DNA of 64,000 nucleotides from Paracoccus sp. S1E-3 (GCF_013868135.1 NZ_JACEMU010000004.1:1426001-1490000); one strand, 5' to 3'; shown: positions 41,957 to 51,892, numbered from the stretch's first letter. Numbers and translations are program-made. Notes: generated from the sequence alone by a model not told the origin.

Positions 41957-42804
41957 GGCAGCGGCCCTTTCACGCCCAGTTCGAGGTCTTCGTCGGGGGT
42001 CAGGGCCTCGCCATCCGAGTCGATCAGATCGCGCAGCCCGTCGGCGAGGAAGTTGATGCCCAGCACCAGCGACACCAGCGCCAGCCCCGGCGCGATCACC
42101 CCCATGGGCGCGCGGAACACCGTCGATTGCGCCTGCTGCAGCAATTGCCCCCAGCTGGCATTGGGCGGCGGCGTGCCGAGGCCCAGGTAGGACAGCGAGG
42201 CCTCGGCAATCACTGCGAGGCCGAATTGCAGCGCCAGCGCGACGAGGATGGTGGGGAAGATATTGGGCAGGATATGGGCAAAGGTGATCCTGCCCCAGCC
42301 GAGGCCCGAGCAGCGCGCGGCGGTGATGTAATCCTGCGTCAGCACGCGTTTGGTCAGGATGCGGACCAGCCGGGCGATGATCGCCGACATGGCGAGGCCA
42401 ATGGCGAGAATGGCGGTCCACAGGCTCGCCCCGTCGCTGGCGGCCACGACCAGCATCGCCAGCAGCAGCGTCGGGAAGGCGATCAGGATGTCCAGCGTGG
42501 CCGCCAGCGCATCGTCCAGACCCCGGCGCGCGAAGGCGGCGAGCACCCCCAGCGTGGTCCCGATCAGCCCGCCCAGCAGGGTCGCGCCAATGCCCACGGT
42601 CATGGCGATCCGCGCCCCGATCATCACCTGCGTCAGGTAATCGCGCCCCAGCCGGTCGGTCCCGGCCGGATGCGCCCAGCTTGGCGGCGACAGCCGGCCG
42701 CCCGCCATCTCGGCCGGGCCGTAGGGCAGCCAGACCAGCGTCAGCAGCGCCACGGCAGCGTTCAGTCCGACCAGAACGATGCCGATCCACAGGTTACGTT
42801 TCAT
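41953..42804 (-). CDS. Oligopeptide/nickel-type ABC importer permease (DppC-like)
   Basis: A 283-residue inner-membrane permease with about six helices. HPAGTDRLGRDYLTQVMIGAR (region near 45-65) is the class signature, and the EAA loop is EASLSYLGLGTPPPNASWG (region). The start at 42804 overlaps the stop of the DppB-like gene by 4 nt. Confidence 0.9.
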   Translation of the reverse strand: MKRNLWIGIVLVGLNAAVALLTLVWLPYGPAEMAGGRLSPPSWAHPAGTDRLGRDYLTQVMIGARIAMTVGIGATLLGGLIGTTLGVLAAFARRGLDDALAATLDILIAFPTLLLAMLVVAASDGASLWTAILAIGLAMSAIIARLVRILTKRVLTQDYITAARCSGLGWGRITFAHILPNIFPTILVALALQFGLAVIAEASLSYLGLGTPPPNASWGQLLQQAQSTVFRAPMGVIAPGLALVSLVLGINFLADGLRDLIDSDGEALTPDEDLELGVKGPLP

Positions 42805-43760
42805 CGCCCCGCCCCCGGATCGCGCAGGCGCGGGTCGATCAGCCGCTGGACCACATCGGCGGCAAAGCCGATCAGCAGCACCATCAGGGTCGAGATCAGA
42901 AGCACCCCCTGCACGCTGGGATAATCGCGCTGCTGGATGCCCAGAAGCAGCATGGACCCCAGACCCGGCAGGGTGAACACCCGTTCCACCACCACCGCGC
43001 CCAGCAGGGTCGAGGCGAGTTCGATCCCCAGAATCGACACCACCGGCACCGCGCCATTGCGGATGCCGTGGCGGATCAGCGCCCGACCCTGCGTCTCGCC
43101 CAAGGCGCGGGCGTTGCGCAGATAATCCGCGCCCAGCACGTCCAGCGTGGCCGAGCGGACATAGCGCAGCAGCGAGGCGCTCATCACGATGGCAATGGTG
43201 ATGACCGGCAGGATCAGCGCCCGGACCGCTGCCCGAGGATCCGCCCAGCCATCGATGGGAAAGCCCGAGGCCGGCAGCAGCCGCCATTCGATCGCCACCA
43301 GCCAGACCAGCAGGATCCCGATCCAGAAGACCGGCACCGCGATGCCAAGCTGCGACACCGCCGAGATCAGCGCCCCATACCAGCGATCCGCCCGCACCGC
43401 GGCGACAATGCCCAGGGGCACGGCGATACAGAAGGCCAGCAGGAAAGAAGCCAGCGTCAGCGGCAGGGTGATGGTCAGCCGGGCCAGGATCTCGGGCAGG
43501 ACCGGCTGGTTCGAGACGAAGGAATTGCCGAGATCGAAACGCGCGAGGTCCGACAGAAACCGGCCCAGCTGCACCCAGACCGGCTGATCCGATCCGACCT
43601 GCGCACGGGCCGCCGCGATCTGCGCCTCATCCGCGCCGACCGACAGCAGCGCCGCCGCCGGGTCGCCCGGCAGCAGGCGCAGCAGCACGAACAGCACCAG
43701 CCCCGCCGCGATCAGCGACAGGGCCAGCACGACGGTTCGGCGCAGAAGATAGCGGCCCAT
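42801..43760 (-). CDS. Oligopeptide/nickel-type ABC importer permease (DppB-like)
   Basis: A 319-residue permease opening MGRYLLRRTVVLALSL and LRLLPGDPA, characteristic of DppB/OppB/NikB. ARALGETQGRALIRHGIRNG (region) is the EAA-loop area contacting the ATPases. It starts 6 bp after the binding-protein stop. Confidence 0.9.
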   Translation of the reverse strand: MGRYLLRRTVVLALSLIAAGLVLFVLLRLLPGDPAAALLSVGADEAQIAAARAQVGSDQPVWVQLGRFLSDLARFDLGNSFVSNQPVLPEILARLTITLPLTLASFLLAFCIAVPLGIVAAVRADRWYGALISAVSQLGIAVPVFWIGILLVWLVAIEWRLLPASGFPIDGWADPRAAVRALILPVITIAIVMSASLLRYVRSATLDVLGADYLRNARALGETQGRALIRHGIRNGAVPVVSILGIELASTLLGAVVVERVFTLPGLGSMLLLGIQQRDYPSVQGVLLISTLMVLLIGFAADVVQRLIDPRLRDPGAGR

Positions 43761-43766
43761 CGGCGC

Positions 43767-45251
43767 TTATTTCGACTTCTCGATCCCGCGCAGGAAGAAC
43801 TGCGAGTTCAGCCCGTTGACCGGATAGCCGGTGACATTCGCCGCCGAAACGACGATCTGCGGATAGAGGAAGAACCAGTTCGAGGCGGCTTCTTCGGCGA
43901 TGATCCGGTTGGCCTCGCGCAGCTTGGCGGTGTGCTCCTCCTCGGTCGCGACCTCCTCGGCCTCGGCGATCAGGCGCGTGACATCGGCATTGTTGTAGCC
44001 CCAGTAAAAATCCGGGTTGCCGTAAAACACCACGTCACGGTGATTCACATGTTCCTGCAGCGTCGCCTGAAAATCCTTGGCCTGATAGACCTTGGTATAC
44101 CATTCATTGGCGGTGATGATGTTGATGTTCACCGTCACCCCGATCTTGGCCAGTTCGGCCTTGATGAATTCCGCCGTGATCGGATGAGGGTCGTAATTCG
44201 GCGTGTCGAGCGTGAAGGTGAAGCCGTCGGGATAGCCTGCCTCGGCCAGCAGGGCCTTGGCGCTTTCGGGGTCATAGGCATCGACGCCGGTCAGATCCTC
44301 ATACCAAGGATCGGTCGGCGGCACGAAGCTGCCCAAGACCATGCCCCGGTCGCCCCAGATCGCCTCCAGCAGCTTCGCCTTGTCGATGCCGCGCGCCAGT
44401 GCCTTCCTGACCTGCACATTGTCGAAGGGGGCGACACGGTCGTTATAGGCCATGATCTCCTTCACGGTCGAATTGCCTTCGGAAATCGTGAAACGCGACG
44501 GGTCCTCGAACTGCGCCAGCGCATCCGGGCTTTGAATCGTTGTCACCAGATCCAGCGCGTCGGTCAGCAGCGCGTTGTCCAGCGCTGCCGCCTCTGTGAA
44601 ATAGCTGATGGTGGCGCCGCTATTCTTCGGCTTCTCGCCCCAATAGCCGTCGAAGGCCTTCAGCGAGATCGCCGAGCCGCGCTTCCAGCCGTCCAGCACG
44701 TAAGGGCCGGTGCCATCCTCGGTCGCGGTGATGTCGGTCGCGGCATCGTTCACGATCCAGACATAGCTGAGGTTATAGGGCAGCGAGATCGAGCGCGATT
44801 TCAGCGTGATCACCACGGTCTTGTCGTCGGGCGTCTCGATCCCGGCAATCGGCGCAAGGCTGCTTTTGCGCGAGGATTTCGAGCCCTCGGCCAGCACCCG
44901 CTCGATCGAATATTTCACATCCGCCGCCGTCAGCGGATCGCCGGAATGAAAGGTCACACCGTCCTGAAGCGTGAAGGTATGGGTCAACCCATCCTCGGAC
45001 ACGGTATGATCCGCCGCCAGCACCGGCACCACGCTGCCGTCGTCGTTCAGGCGGAACAGCGCCTCATAGACGTTGTCGTTGAACGCCTCGTTGATGCCCT
45101 GACCGGCGCCGGCGGTGTTGTCGAGGTTCTGCGGCTCATAAAGCGAACCGATGCGGATGATCGCGCTCGGGTCGGTCTCGGCCAGTGCGGGGCCGGCAAA
45201 AGGTGCCAGCGCCGCGCCGAGGGCAAGAGCAAGCTTGGGGACGAAGTGCAT
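43767..45251 (-). CDS. ABC importer substrate-binding protein, peptide/nickel class (SBP family 5)
   Basis: A 494-residue periplasmic protein with a signal peptide (APFAGPALAETD, cut near residue 24). Family 5 features are LFRLNDDGSVVPVLA, TFTLQDGVTFHSGDPLTAADVKYS (region near 95-118) and ATDITATEDGTGPYVLDGWKRG (region). The ligand may be a peptide, but the family also binds nickel, opines and sugars. It is the first gene of the operon, with 117 bp upstream for a promoter. Confidence 0.9.
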   Translation of the reverse strand: MHFVPKLALALGAALAPFAGPALAETDPSAIIRIGSLYEPQNLDNTAGAGQGINEAFNDNVYEALFRLNDDGSVVPVLAADHTVSEDGLTHTFTLQDGVTFHSGDPLTAADVKYSIERVLAEGSKSSRKSSLAPIAGIETPDDKTVVITLKSRSISLPYNLSYVWIVNDAATDITATEDGTGPYVLDGWKRGSAISLKAFDGYWGEKPKNSGATISYFTEAAALDNALLTDALDLVTTIQSPDALAQFEDPSRFTISEGNSTVKEIMAYNDRVAPFDNVQVRKALARGIDKAKLLEAIWGDRGMVLGSFVPPTDPWYEDLTGVDAYDPESAKALLAEAGYPDGFTFTLDTPNYDPHPITAEFIKAELAKIGVTVNINIITANEWYTKVYQAKDFQATLQEHVNHRDVVFYGNPDFYWGYNNADVTRLIAEAEEVATEEEHTAKLREANRIIAEEAASNWFFLYPQIVVSAANVTGYPVNGLNSQFFLRGIEKSK

Positions 45252-45368
45252 CAGCGTGACCTCAATGAAATCCTGTTCGCACCCACGCTAGCCAAAGTCA
45301 GGCGCGCTCGCCAGCCAAACCATTCGGCCTTGCCGGCCGCCGTGCAGAAAAGCCCGCCATTCCAGTGG

Positions 45369-45878
45369 TTAACGTTCGGACGAGAAATGCGTCTTGAGAT
45401 AGCTCATGATCGTCGTGCGCGTTTCAGGATCGGGTTCGATCATGCCCTGCTGTTCCACCATCCACTTCCACAGATCGTCCCAGCGGGCGTCGGTAACGCG
45501 CTGCTGCTTGATGATCTCGGTCGAGTGACAGGCGACGCATTGATAGAACGTCTCCTCGGCGCCTGGCGCGTCGGGCAGGCCACCGAATTCGGGATTGGGC
45601 GGCGGACCGTCACCCTCGGCCTTTTCAGGCGCGCGCAGGGCGGTCATCGGATCGTTGGGCGAGGTCAGCCCTGCCTCGCGGATCAGTGCCTTCATCGGGT
45701 CGGGTCGGATATCCGCCGCAACTTCGGCGGGGGCGTCGGTCGCGGGTGCGGCCTCGGGTGCGGCCGCTGATATTGCGTTGGGCGGGGATGCCGGGGTGGC
45801 ATCGGGTGCGGTCTGCGCGGCGGCGAGGCTTGCGCCGAGGGCACAGGCGAAGGCCAGAGGGGCGAGAAGATGGCGCAT
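45369..45878 (-). CDS. sorB: Cytochrome c subunit of a sulfite dehydrogenase-like enzyme
   Basis: A 169-residue exported protein. The signal peptide ends at SLAAAQ (about 21); an Ala/Pro-rich linker (22-60) leads to a single c-type heme site CVACH (114-118), with MIEPDPE offering a methionine ligand candidate. The ATG at 45878 follows GAGGAA; an ATG at 45890 is also in frame. It lies directly behind the molybdoenzyme gene (29-bp gap), as SorB behind SorA, so it is the likely electron acceptor. The assignment rests largely on context. Confidence 0.8.
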   Translation of the reverse strand: MRHLLAPLAFACALGASLAAAQTAPDATPASPPNAISAAAPEAAPATDAPAEVAADIRPDPMKALIREAGLTSPNDPMTALRAPEKAEGDGPPPNPEFGGLPDAPGAEETFYQCVACHSTEIIKQQRVTDARWDDLWKWMVEQQGMIEPDPETRTTIMSYLKTHFSSER

Positions 45879-45907
45879 GGCGTTCCTCATTCGCTGGGGT
45901 GTCGCGG

Positions 45908-47182
45908 TCAGGTGGCGATCAGCGCGATGCGATGCTGGATGTTGTTGGCATAGCCGCGCGGGTTCCAGCCCGGTGAAACGGGGGGTTGGCTGACGCCGTT
46001 CATATCCGTCGCCCGCGCCCAGACCTCGTAATAGCCCGGCTGCGGCGGCGTCACTTCCGCCCGCCAGCGCTGCCAGGCGAAACGGTTGGGCGCCGGGTCC
46101 AGTTTCGCCTCCTGCCACGTCTGGCCGAAATCGGTCGAAATTTCGACCTTCGCCACGTCGCCATTCCCTGCCCAGGCATGGCCGCGCACCTCGGCCGGTT
46201 GGCCCGATGCCACCTCCGTCCCCGTTTCGGGAAAGGTGATCAGCGATTTCACCGGCATCTGCTCAAGAATGACCATGTCTTCCTCGGGCACCTCAGTGCC
46301 CGGAGCGACCGGATAGGCCGGCATCCGGTAGGAGTAACCGCCCATCTTCTCGCCGTCATGGACCTGATCGCGGACCCAGATCCGGGTCAGGTATTTGTGT
46401 GAGACCGAGCCCGGATAGCCCGGAATGACCAGCCGCAGCGGAAAGCCGTGCAGGGCGGGGACGTCCTCGCCATTCATCGCCCAGGCGATAATGCCCTCCG
46501 GCTCCATCGCCTTGGCGATCGGGACCCCGCGCGAGATGGTGTCCTTTTCCTCGCCCGAAAGGTGCGGGTCGTTGCCGTAATGGCCGGTATAGACGGCGCT
46601 CGACTTGATTCCGGCCGCGTTCAGCACATCCGCCAGCCGCACCCCGGTCCATTCCGGACAGCCGACCGCGCCCATCGTCCATTGATTGCCCGAGGTGCCG
46701 GGCTGAAAGAACGCCCGCCCATTGCCGCCACATTCGACGACCAGACGCAGGGTGACGTTCTCGAACTGCGATTTCAGGTCGTCGAGCGACAGTTCGAGCG
46801 GCTTTTCGACCTCGCCATCCACGGTCAGCACCCAGCCTTCGGCATCCGCGTCGAGGGCTGATTGCGGGACCAGACCGTTCATGCGCACGAACATGCGGTC
46901 GGTGGGCGTCACATCGTCATCCAGGAGATGCGCGGGGGTCTCCGCGTTCAGCGGCCGGTCGCTGAGGACGATCAGTCCCTTCTTGCCCGACATCAGTTCC
47001 TGCCCGGTATCCTGCGCCAGCGCCACCGGAATGATGCCCTGCGGCAGGTTGCGTTCGAACGGGATCGACATGCCCAGCATCGCGCCAAAGGCCGAAAGGC
47101 CGCTGTTGCGCAGAAAGCGGCGGCGCGGGGTCGACTGCGCGGTTTCGGTTTCGGTTTCGGGCGAAGAAGCGGAATCGGACAT
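45908..47182 (-). CDS. sorA: Sulfite dehydrogenase-like molybdoenzyme (SorA/SoxC family)
   Basis: A 424-residue periplasmic molybdenum enzyme. A twin-arginine signal (TPRRRFLRN near 18-26) precedes the Moco domain with Cys151 in VVECGGNGR, the molybdenum ligand, then HGFPLRLVIPGYPG. The C-terminal dimer domain is at about 310-424 (VRGHAWAGNG). It should oxidise sulfite to sulfate and pass electrons to the adjacent cytochrome. SoxC, its close relative, would lie in a sox cluster, which is absent here. Moco supply is provided in part by moaDE at 22 kb. Confidence 0.88.
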   Translation of the reverse strand: MSDSASSPETETETAQSTPRRRFLRNSGLSAFGAMLGMSIPFERNLPQGIIPVALAQDTGQELMSGKKGLIVLSDRPLNAETPAHLLDDDVTPTDRMFVRMNGLVPQSALDADAEGWVLTVDGEVEKPLELSLDDLKSQFENVTLRLVVECGGNGRAFFQPGTSGNQWTMGAVGCPEWTGVRLADVLNAAGIKSSAVYTGHYGNDPHLSGEEKDTISRGVPIAKAMEPEGIIAWAMNGEDVPALHGFPLRLVIPGYPGSVSHKYLTRIWVRDQVHDGEKMGGYSYRMPAYPVAPGTEVPEEDMVILEQMPVKSLITFPETGTEVASGQPAEVRGHAWAGNGDVAKVEISTDFGQTWQEAKLDPAPNRFAWQRWRAEVTPPQPGYYEVWARATDMNGVSQPPVSPGWNPRGYANNIQHRIALIAT

Positions 47183-47399
47183 GACAAAACCTCCCTGGCT
47201 GCATTCGGGGCGGCAAGGCCGGGGCCCCTGACAGGCAGACCCGATCTTCCGCGGGGGCATGTTGCCAGCGCCCCGTCCCCCGATCAAGACGTCGTACAAA
47301 TTTTCGGCACGGCGGCCGGCCGCTTCGGCTTGTCCCCGCCGGCGAAGCTGCTAGATTCAGCGCCGCCGGGGAAGGAAATCGATGCCTTTCCAAACCGTT

Positions 47400-47485
<86 letters not shown>

Positions 47486-47510
47486 CCGTCCCGCAGCGAA
47501 AGACGCGCCC

Positions 47511-48143
47511 ATGTTCCTGACCGATCTTGCCGGCACCCCCACCCTGTTCGTCATGGCTGCCGAGGCCGAATACGGCCCCGCCCTGCAAGCGCGTTTCACC
47601 CCGCTGATGACCGGCGTCGGTCCGATCGAGGCCGCGCTTGCCATGGGCATCACCCTGACCCGGATGCAGGCCGAAGGGCGATTGCCGAAGCTGGTCGTCT
47701 CGCTGGGGTCGGCGGGTTCGGCGCGGCTGGAACAGGGCGGCCTCTATCAGGCATCCTCGGTCAGCTGGCGCGATATGGATGCCTCGGCACTTGGCTTCGC
47801 AAGGGGGATCACGCCGTTTCTGGACCTTCCCGCCACCTTGTCGCTGGACCTGCATATTCCGGGCATCCCTCTGGCCACGCTGTCGACGGGGGCCGATATC
47901 GTTTCCGGCGCGGCCTACGGGGCCATTCCCGAGGATATGGTCGATATGGAAACCTTCGCGATCCTGCGCGCCTGCCAGCAGTTCGGGCTGCCGCTGATCG
48001 CGTTGCGGGGGATTTCCGACGGGGCCGAGGATCTGGCCCATGTCGGCGACTGGACGCGCTATCTGCACATCATCGACGGCCGTCTGGCGGCGGCGGTCGA
48101 TCAGTTGCGCGATGCTTTGGCCGCGGGGCGGATACGGCTTTGA
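47511..48143 (+). CDS. 5'-methylthioadenosine/S-adenosylhomocysteine nucleosidase-like protein
   Basis: A 210-residue purine-nucleoside-phosphorylase-fold protein. GVGPIEAALAM (about 35-45) and LVVSLGSAGS (about 61-70) form the ribose/base site, and DMVDMETFAI carries the conserved Glu of MTA/SAH nucleosidases; the catalytic Asp is in GISDGAE. The family recycles MTA and SAH. Substrate preference is not certain. Confidence 0.83.
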   Translation: MFLTDLAGTPTLFVMAAEAEYGPALQARFTPLMTGVGPIEAALAMGITLTRMQAEGRLPKLVVSLGSAGSARLEQGGLYQASSVSWRDMDASALGFARGITPFLDLPATLSLDLHIPGIPLATLSTGADIVSGAAYGAIPEDMVDMETFAILRACQQFGLPLIALRGISDGAEDLAHVGDWTRYLHIIDGRLAAAVDQLRDALAAGRIRL

Positions 48144-48201
48144 CGGTTGCCGCGCCTGCGCACGACGCCTAAAGCGGGGTGCAACCGAAGGACAGGCACG
48201 C

Positions 48202-50031
48202 ATGGCACGCGCACCCAAGACCGACCACGACCGCCCCTCCAGCCGCCGCGTCAGCGCGCTTTCGGCGCTGTGGCCTTTCATCCGTCCCTATCGCGGCATG
48301 GCCTTCGCGGCGCTCGGCGCGCTGATCCTGACGGCGGGGATCAGCCTGATCCTGCCGCTGGCCGTGCGCCGCGTGGTCGACGGCTTCGATGTCGGTTCGG
48401 CCCTGCTGGACGAATATTTCGAAGCCGCGCTGCTGATCGTGGCCGCCCTGGCGGTGGGCACGGGACTGCGTTACTATCTGGTCACCCGGTTGGGCGAGCG
48501 TGTCGTGGCCGATATCCGCGAGGCCGTCTTTGATCGGATCATCGGCCTGTCGCCCGCCTTTTTCGAGCGGGTGATGACGGGCGAGATCGTCAGCCGGATC
48601 ACCACCGACACCACGGTGATCCTGTCGGTGATCGGGTCGTCGGTCTCGGTCGCGCTGCGCAACATGCTGCTGATGGCCGGCGGGCTGGTGATGCTGTTTC
48701 TGACCTCGGCCAAGCTGACCGGGCTGGTGTTGCTGCTGGTGCCGGTGATCCTGATCCCGATCATCGGGCTGGGGCGGCGGCTGCGCGTGCTGGCGCGCGA
48801 GAACCAGGACTGGATCGCCGCCTCCTCCGGTCTTGCCGCCGAGGCGCTGCAATCGGCGCAGACCGTGCAGGCCTTCACCCATGAGGCCACCACCCGCGCC
48901 GATTTCGCCCGCGTGACCGAGGAAAGCTTCACCTCCGCCCGCAAGCGCATCGCGACCCGCGCGGTGCTGACCGTGATCGTCATCTTCCTGATCTTCTCGG
49001 GCGTGCTTGGGGTGTTGTGGATCGGCGCGCGCGACGTGCAGGCCGGGCTGATGTCGGTGGGCGAGCTGGTGCAGTTCGTCATCTATGCCGTGCTGGTCGC
49101 GGGTGCCGTTGGCGCCCTGTCCGAGATCTGGGGCGAGTTGCAGCGTGCCGCCGGCGCCACCGAACGGCTGGCCGACCTGCTGGCGGCTGGCGACGCCATC
49201 GTCGATCCGGCCAGTCCCACCGCCCTGCCGCGCCCGGTCAGGGGGCAGATCGTGCTGGACGGGGTCAGCTTCAACTACCCTTCGCGCCCCGATCAGTCGG
49301 CGCTCAGGGATGTCGATCTGAGCATCCAGCCCGGCGAGACGGTGGCACTTGTCGGCCCCTCGGGCGCCGGCAAGACCACGGTGATCCAGCTGATCCAGCG
49401 CTTCTGGGACCCGAAATCGGGCAAGGTCACGCTGGACGGGATCGACCTGCGCGACATGGACCGCGACGATTTTCGCAAGGACATCGCGCTGGTGCCGCAG
49501 GACCCGGTCATCTTCGCCACCACCGCGCGCGAAAACATCCGCTTCGGCCGCCCCGATGCCACCGATGCCGAGGTCGAGGCCGCCGCCCGTGCCGCCCACG
49601 CCCATGATTTCCTGATCGGACTGCCCAAGGGTTATGACAGCCAGCTCGGCGAGCGCGGCGTGATGCTGTCGGGCGGCCAGAAGCAGCGCATCGCCATCGC
49701 CCGCGCCATCCTGCGCGATGCCCCGATCCTGCTGCTGGACGAGGCGACAAGCGCGCTGGATGCCGAATCGGAACATGCGGTCCAGCAGGCCGTGGACCGC
49801 TTGGCCGAAGGCCGCACCACGGTGATCGTCGCCCACCGGCTGGCGACGGTGAAAAAGGCCGATCGCATCATCGTCTTCGAAAATGGCCGCGTGGTCGCAC
49901 AGGGCAGCCATGACGATCTGGTGGCGCAAGGCGGCCTCTATGCGCGGTTGGCCCGACTGCAGTTCACCGATGGGGGCGCCCCCATCGGCAGCGATCCGGC
50001 CGCAAGCGATCCGGCTCGCGCCTCGGCCTGA
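48202..50031 (+). CDS. ABC exporter, fused permease and ATPase (MsbA/LmrA type)
   Basis: A 609-residue half-transporter. Six membrane helices fill about 30-310. The ATPase domain has Walker A GPSGAGKTT (about 388-396), signature LSGGQKQR near 490 and Walker B ILLLDEATSALD near 511-522. It opens with a basic tail (MARAPKTDHDRPSSRR). Such exporters move lipids or drugs; the substrate cannot be told. The start at 48202 was chosen at the first ATG after the nucleosidase gene, 58 bp downstream of its stop. Confidence 0.88.
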   Translation: MARAPKTDHDRPSSRRVSALSALWPFIRPYRGMAFAALGALILTAGISLILPLAVRRVVDGFDVGSALLDEYFEAALLIVAALAVGTGLRYYLVTRLGERVVADIREAVFDRIIGLSPAFFERVMTGEIVSRITTDTTVILSVIGSSVSVALRNMLLMAGGLVMLFLTSAKLTGLVLLLVPVILIPIIGLGRRLRVLARENQDWIAASSGLAAEALQSAQTVQAFTHEATTRADFARVTEESFTSARKRIATRAVLTVIVIFLIFSGVLGVLWIGARDVQAGLMSVGELVQFVIYAVLVAGAVGALSEIWGELQRAAGATERLADLLAAGDAIVDPASPTALPRPVRGQIVLDGVSFNYPSRPDQSALRDVDLSIQPGETVALVGPSGAGKTTVIQLIQRFWDPKSGKVTLDGIDLRDMDRDDFRKDIALVPQDPVIFATTARENIRFGRPDATDAEVEAAARAAHAHDFLIGLPKGYDSQLGERGVMLSGGQKQRIAIARAILRDAPILLLDEATSALDAESEHAVQQAVDRLAEGRTTVIVAHRLATVKKADRIIVFENGRVVAQGSHDDLVAQGGLYARLARLQFTDGGAPIGSDPAASDPARASA

Positions 50032-50169
50032 AGCTTCGCGGTTTTACGTCCTCTGCCATCGGCACGCCCGCTTTTTGCGAACCGATAAGTCTTTTTTGTT
50101 TGTCAGATCAGCGGAAGTGCACGAAGCTGCAATGGCCGCTCTGGTTGCATCGTAAATGGTAGCTCTGTC

Positions 50170-51780
50170 ATGCGTCGTTATCTGTTGCCTGCCTTCGCTC
50201 TCGTGTTTGTTGCGCTTCTCAGCTTTGGTGTCGGACTTCATGCGGGCATCCGCAAAACGCCCGTCTTCGAATTCGTCGTGAAGACGATGCGGACGCTGAA
50301 GCCCCAGAAAACCGTTGAAGCCGCGCCGAAAATGCATCTGAACATGAGCGACAGGGCATTGCTGGATTCGGCGCTGCTTCCCATGCACCAACGCGAAATC
50401 AAGGTTACCAATGACGAGGGCAAGCCCTTGCCGCTGCTGGCCCTGGCCCCGGCTGGCGGCGATGAAGCCTTTATTCTGGGCGGCAATGGGACGCTGTTCC
50501 ACCTGGCGACGGATACATGCGCCGCGCCCGACTGCCTGCGTCAGGTCGGTCGGCTGGTCCGGCCGGATGGCACGGCTCTGGATGATATTTACGATCTGCT
50601 GTCGGTCGAGATCGACGGCAAGCGCGAATGGTTCGTCTCCTACGGGCAGATGGGGGATAAGGGCTTCACCAAGGCGCTGGTGATCAGCCGTTTCACGCCC
50701 CCGGCGCGGCCGGGGGAAAATGACATCCTCCGAATCGAGCCGCCGTTTTTCACCACGGACAGTTTTTCGCTGCGCCGGGGGCATTCGGCCCGATCGGCTG
50801 GCGGCGCCATGGTCTATGATCCGCGCACGGACGAGATCGTCATCACCGTTGGCGATTACAGCCTGAACGGGATTGGCAACGTCTTTTCCGGGTCGGTGCC
50901 ACCCCCGCAATCGCCCGATACCGATCTGGGAAAGATCCTGCGGGTCAGCCGGACGACCGGGGAAAGCCGCATCATCTCAATGGGTCATCGCAATCCGCAA
51001 GGGCTGTCGATTTCCAAGGATGGCGAGTTGATCGCGACCGAGCACGGGCCGAAGGGCGGCGACGAAATCAACCTGATCGAGGAAGGCAAGAACTATGGCT
51101 GGCCCTATACCTCCATGGGCACGCTGTATAACGGCTATACCTTCCCTGAACAGCCAGCCACACCCGGTGCCGTCCATGGCGGCTATACCCCGCCCATCGT
51201 CGCCTTCATGCCCAATCCAGGCCTCAGCGCGCTGATCCATGTCGAAGGGTTTCACCCTGCGTGGGACGGCGACCTGATGGTGACCTCCCTGCGCGGCCAG
51301 AGCCTGCTGCGCGTGCGCCGCTGGGAAACCGGCAATTACGTCGAGCCGATCTATATCGGCGACCGCATCCGCGATATCGACATCATCGGCAAGCAGATGG
51401 TTCTGGTCACCGATGGCGGCAAGATCATCATGTTGAAGCCGGTCGAGAATCTTCAGATGGCAAGCTCGGACACCGGGCTGATCAACAACCTGACCGCGCT
51501 GGAAGGCTGCGGTGCCTGCCATAACGTGATCAGCCCGAATTCGACCAATACAGCCCCCTATCTGCTGAACATCGTCGGCCGGCAGATCGCCTCGGCCAGC
51601 GATTTCACCCGCTATAGCGAGGGCTTGCTGGCCAAGGGGGCACAGCAATGGGATCTCGAATCACTGGAGCAGTTCCTGCGCTCGCCACAGGATTTCGCAC
51701 CGGGAACCGCCATGCCCGATCCGGAGCTGTCCGATTCCGAAATCGCCGAACTGATGACGCTGCTGCCCCTGCTGCGCTGA
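50170..51780 (+). CDS. PQQ-dependent sugar dehydrogenase-like beta-propeller fused to a cytochrome c domain
   Basis: A 536-residue exported or membrane-anchored protein with an N-terminal hydrophobic segment (about 5-24). The middle (about 70-430) is a glucose/sorbosone dehydrogenase-like propeller: GHRNPQGLS, EHGPKGGDEINLIEEGKNYGWP (region) and FHPAWDGDLMVTSLRG. The C-terminal 100 residues hold one heme c site CGACH (447-451) and MPDPELSDSE, supplying a methionine ligand. Fusion to cytochrome c suggests direct electron delivery to the respiratory chain. The true substrate is unknown. Confidence 0.82.
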   Translation: MRRYLLPAFALVFVALLSFGVGLHAGIRKTPVFEFVVKTMRTLKPQKTVEAAPKMHLNMSDRALLDSALLPMHQREIKVTNDEGKPLPLLALAPAGGDEAFILGGNGTLFHLATDTCAAPDCLRQVGRLVRPDGTALDDIYDLLSVEIDGKREWFVSYGQMGDKGFTKALVISRFTPPARPGENDILRIEPPFFTTDSFSLRRGHSARSAGGAMVYDPRTDEIVITVGDYSLNGIGNVFSGSVPPPQSPDTDLGKILRVSRTTGESRIISMGHRNPQGLSISKDGELIATEHGPKGGDEINLIEEGKNYGWPYTSMGTLYNGYTFPEQPATPGAVHGGYTPPIVAFMPNPGLSALIHVEGFHPAWDGDLMVTSLRGQSLLRVRRWETGNYVEPIYIGDRIRDIDIIGKQMVLVTDGGKIIMLKPVENLQMASSDTGLINNLTALEGCGACHNVISPNSTNTAPYLLNIVGRQIASASDFTRYSEGLLAKGAQQWDLESLEQFLRSPQDFAPGTAMPDPELSDSEIAELMTLLPLLR

Positions 51781-51795
51781 CCGCAATTTGCGGTC
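51779..51795. terminator. Short palindrome at the end of the sugar dehydrogenase gene
   Basis: GACCGCAA, one T, then TTGCGGTC: a perfect palindrome overlapping the stop codon. No T-run follows, so terminator function is doubtful. Confidence 0.35.
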
Positions 51796-51892
51796 ATGTC
51801 GCAGGGGTTGAGCAAGCTTTGTGAAAATTACGGCAGGCGCAACAAATCGCTTGCCCTTGTTTCGGCCCGGGCTTATTTCCGCCAGTGGGACA

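Noticed and set aside
42681..45770. 1029-codon plus-strand open frame across the ABC importer
   Set aside because: Arg/Gln/His-rich translation typical of the antisense of high-GC genes; it spans three real genes on the other strand.
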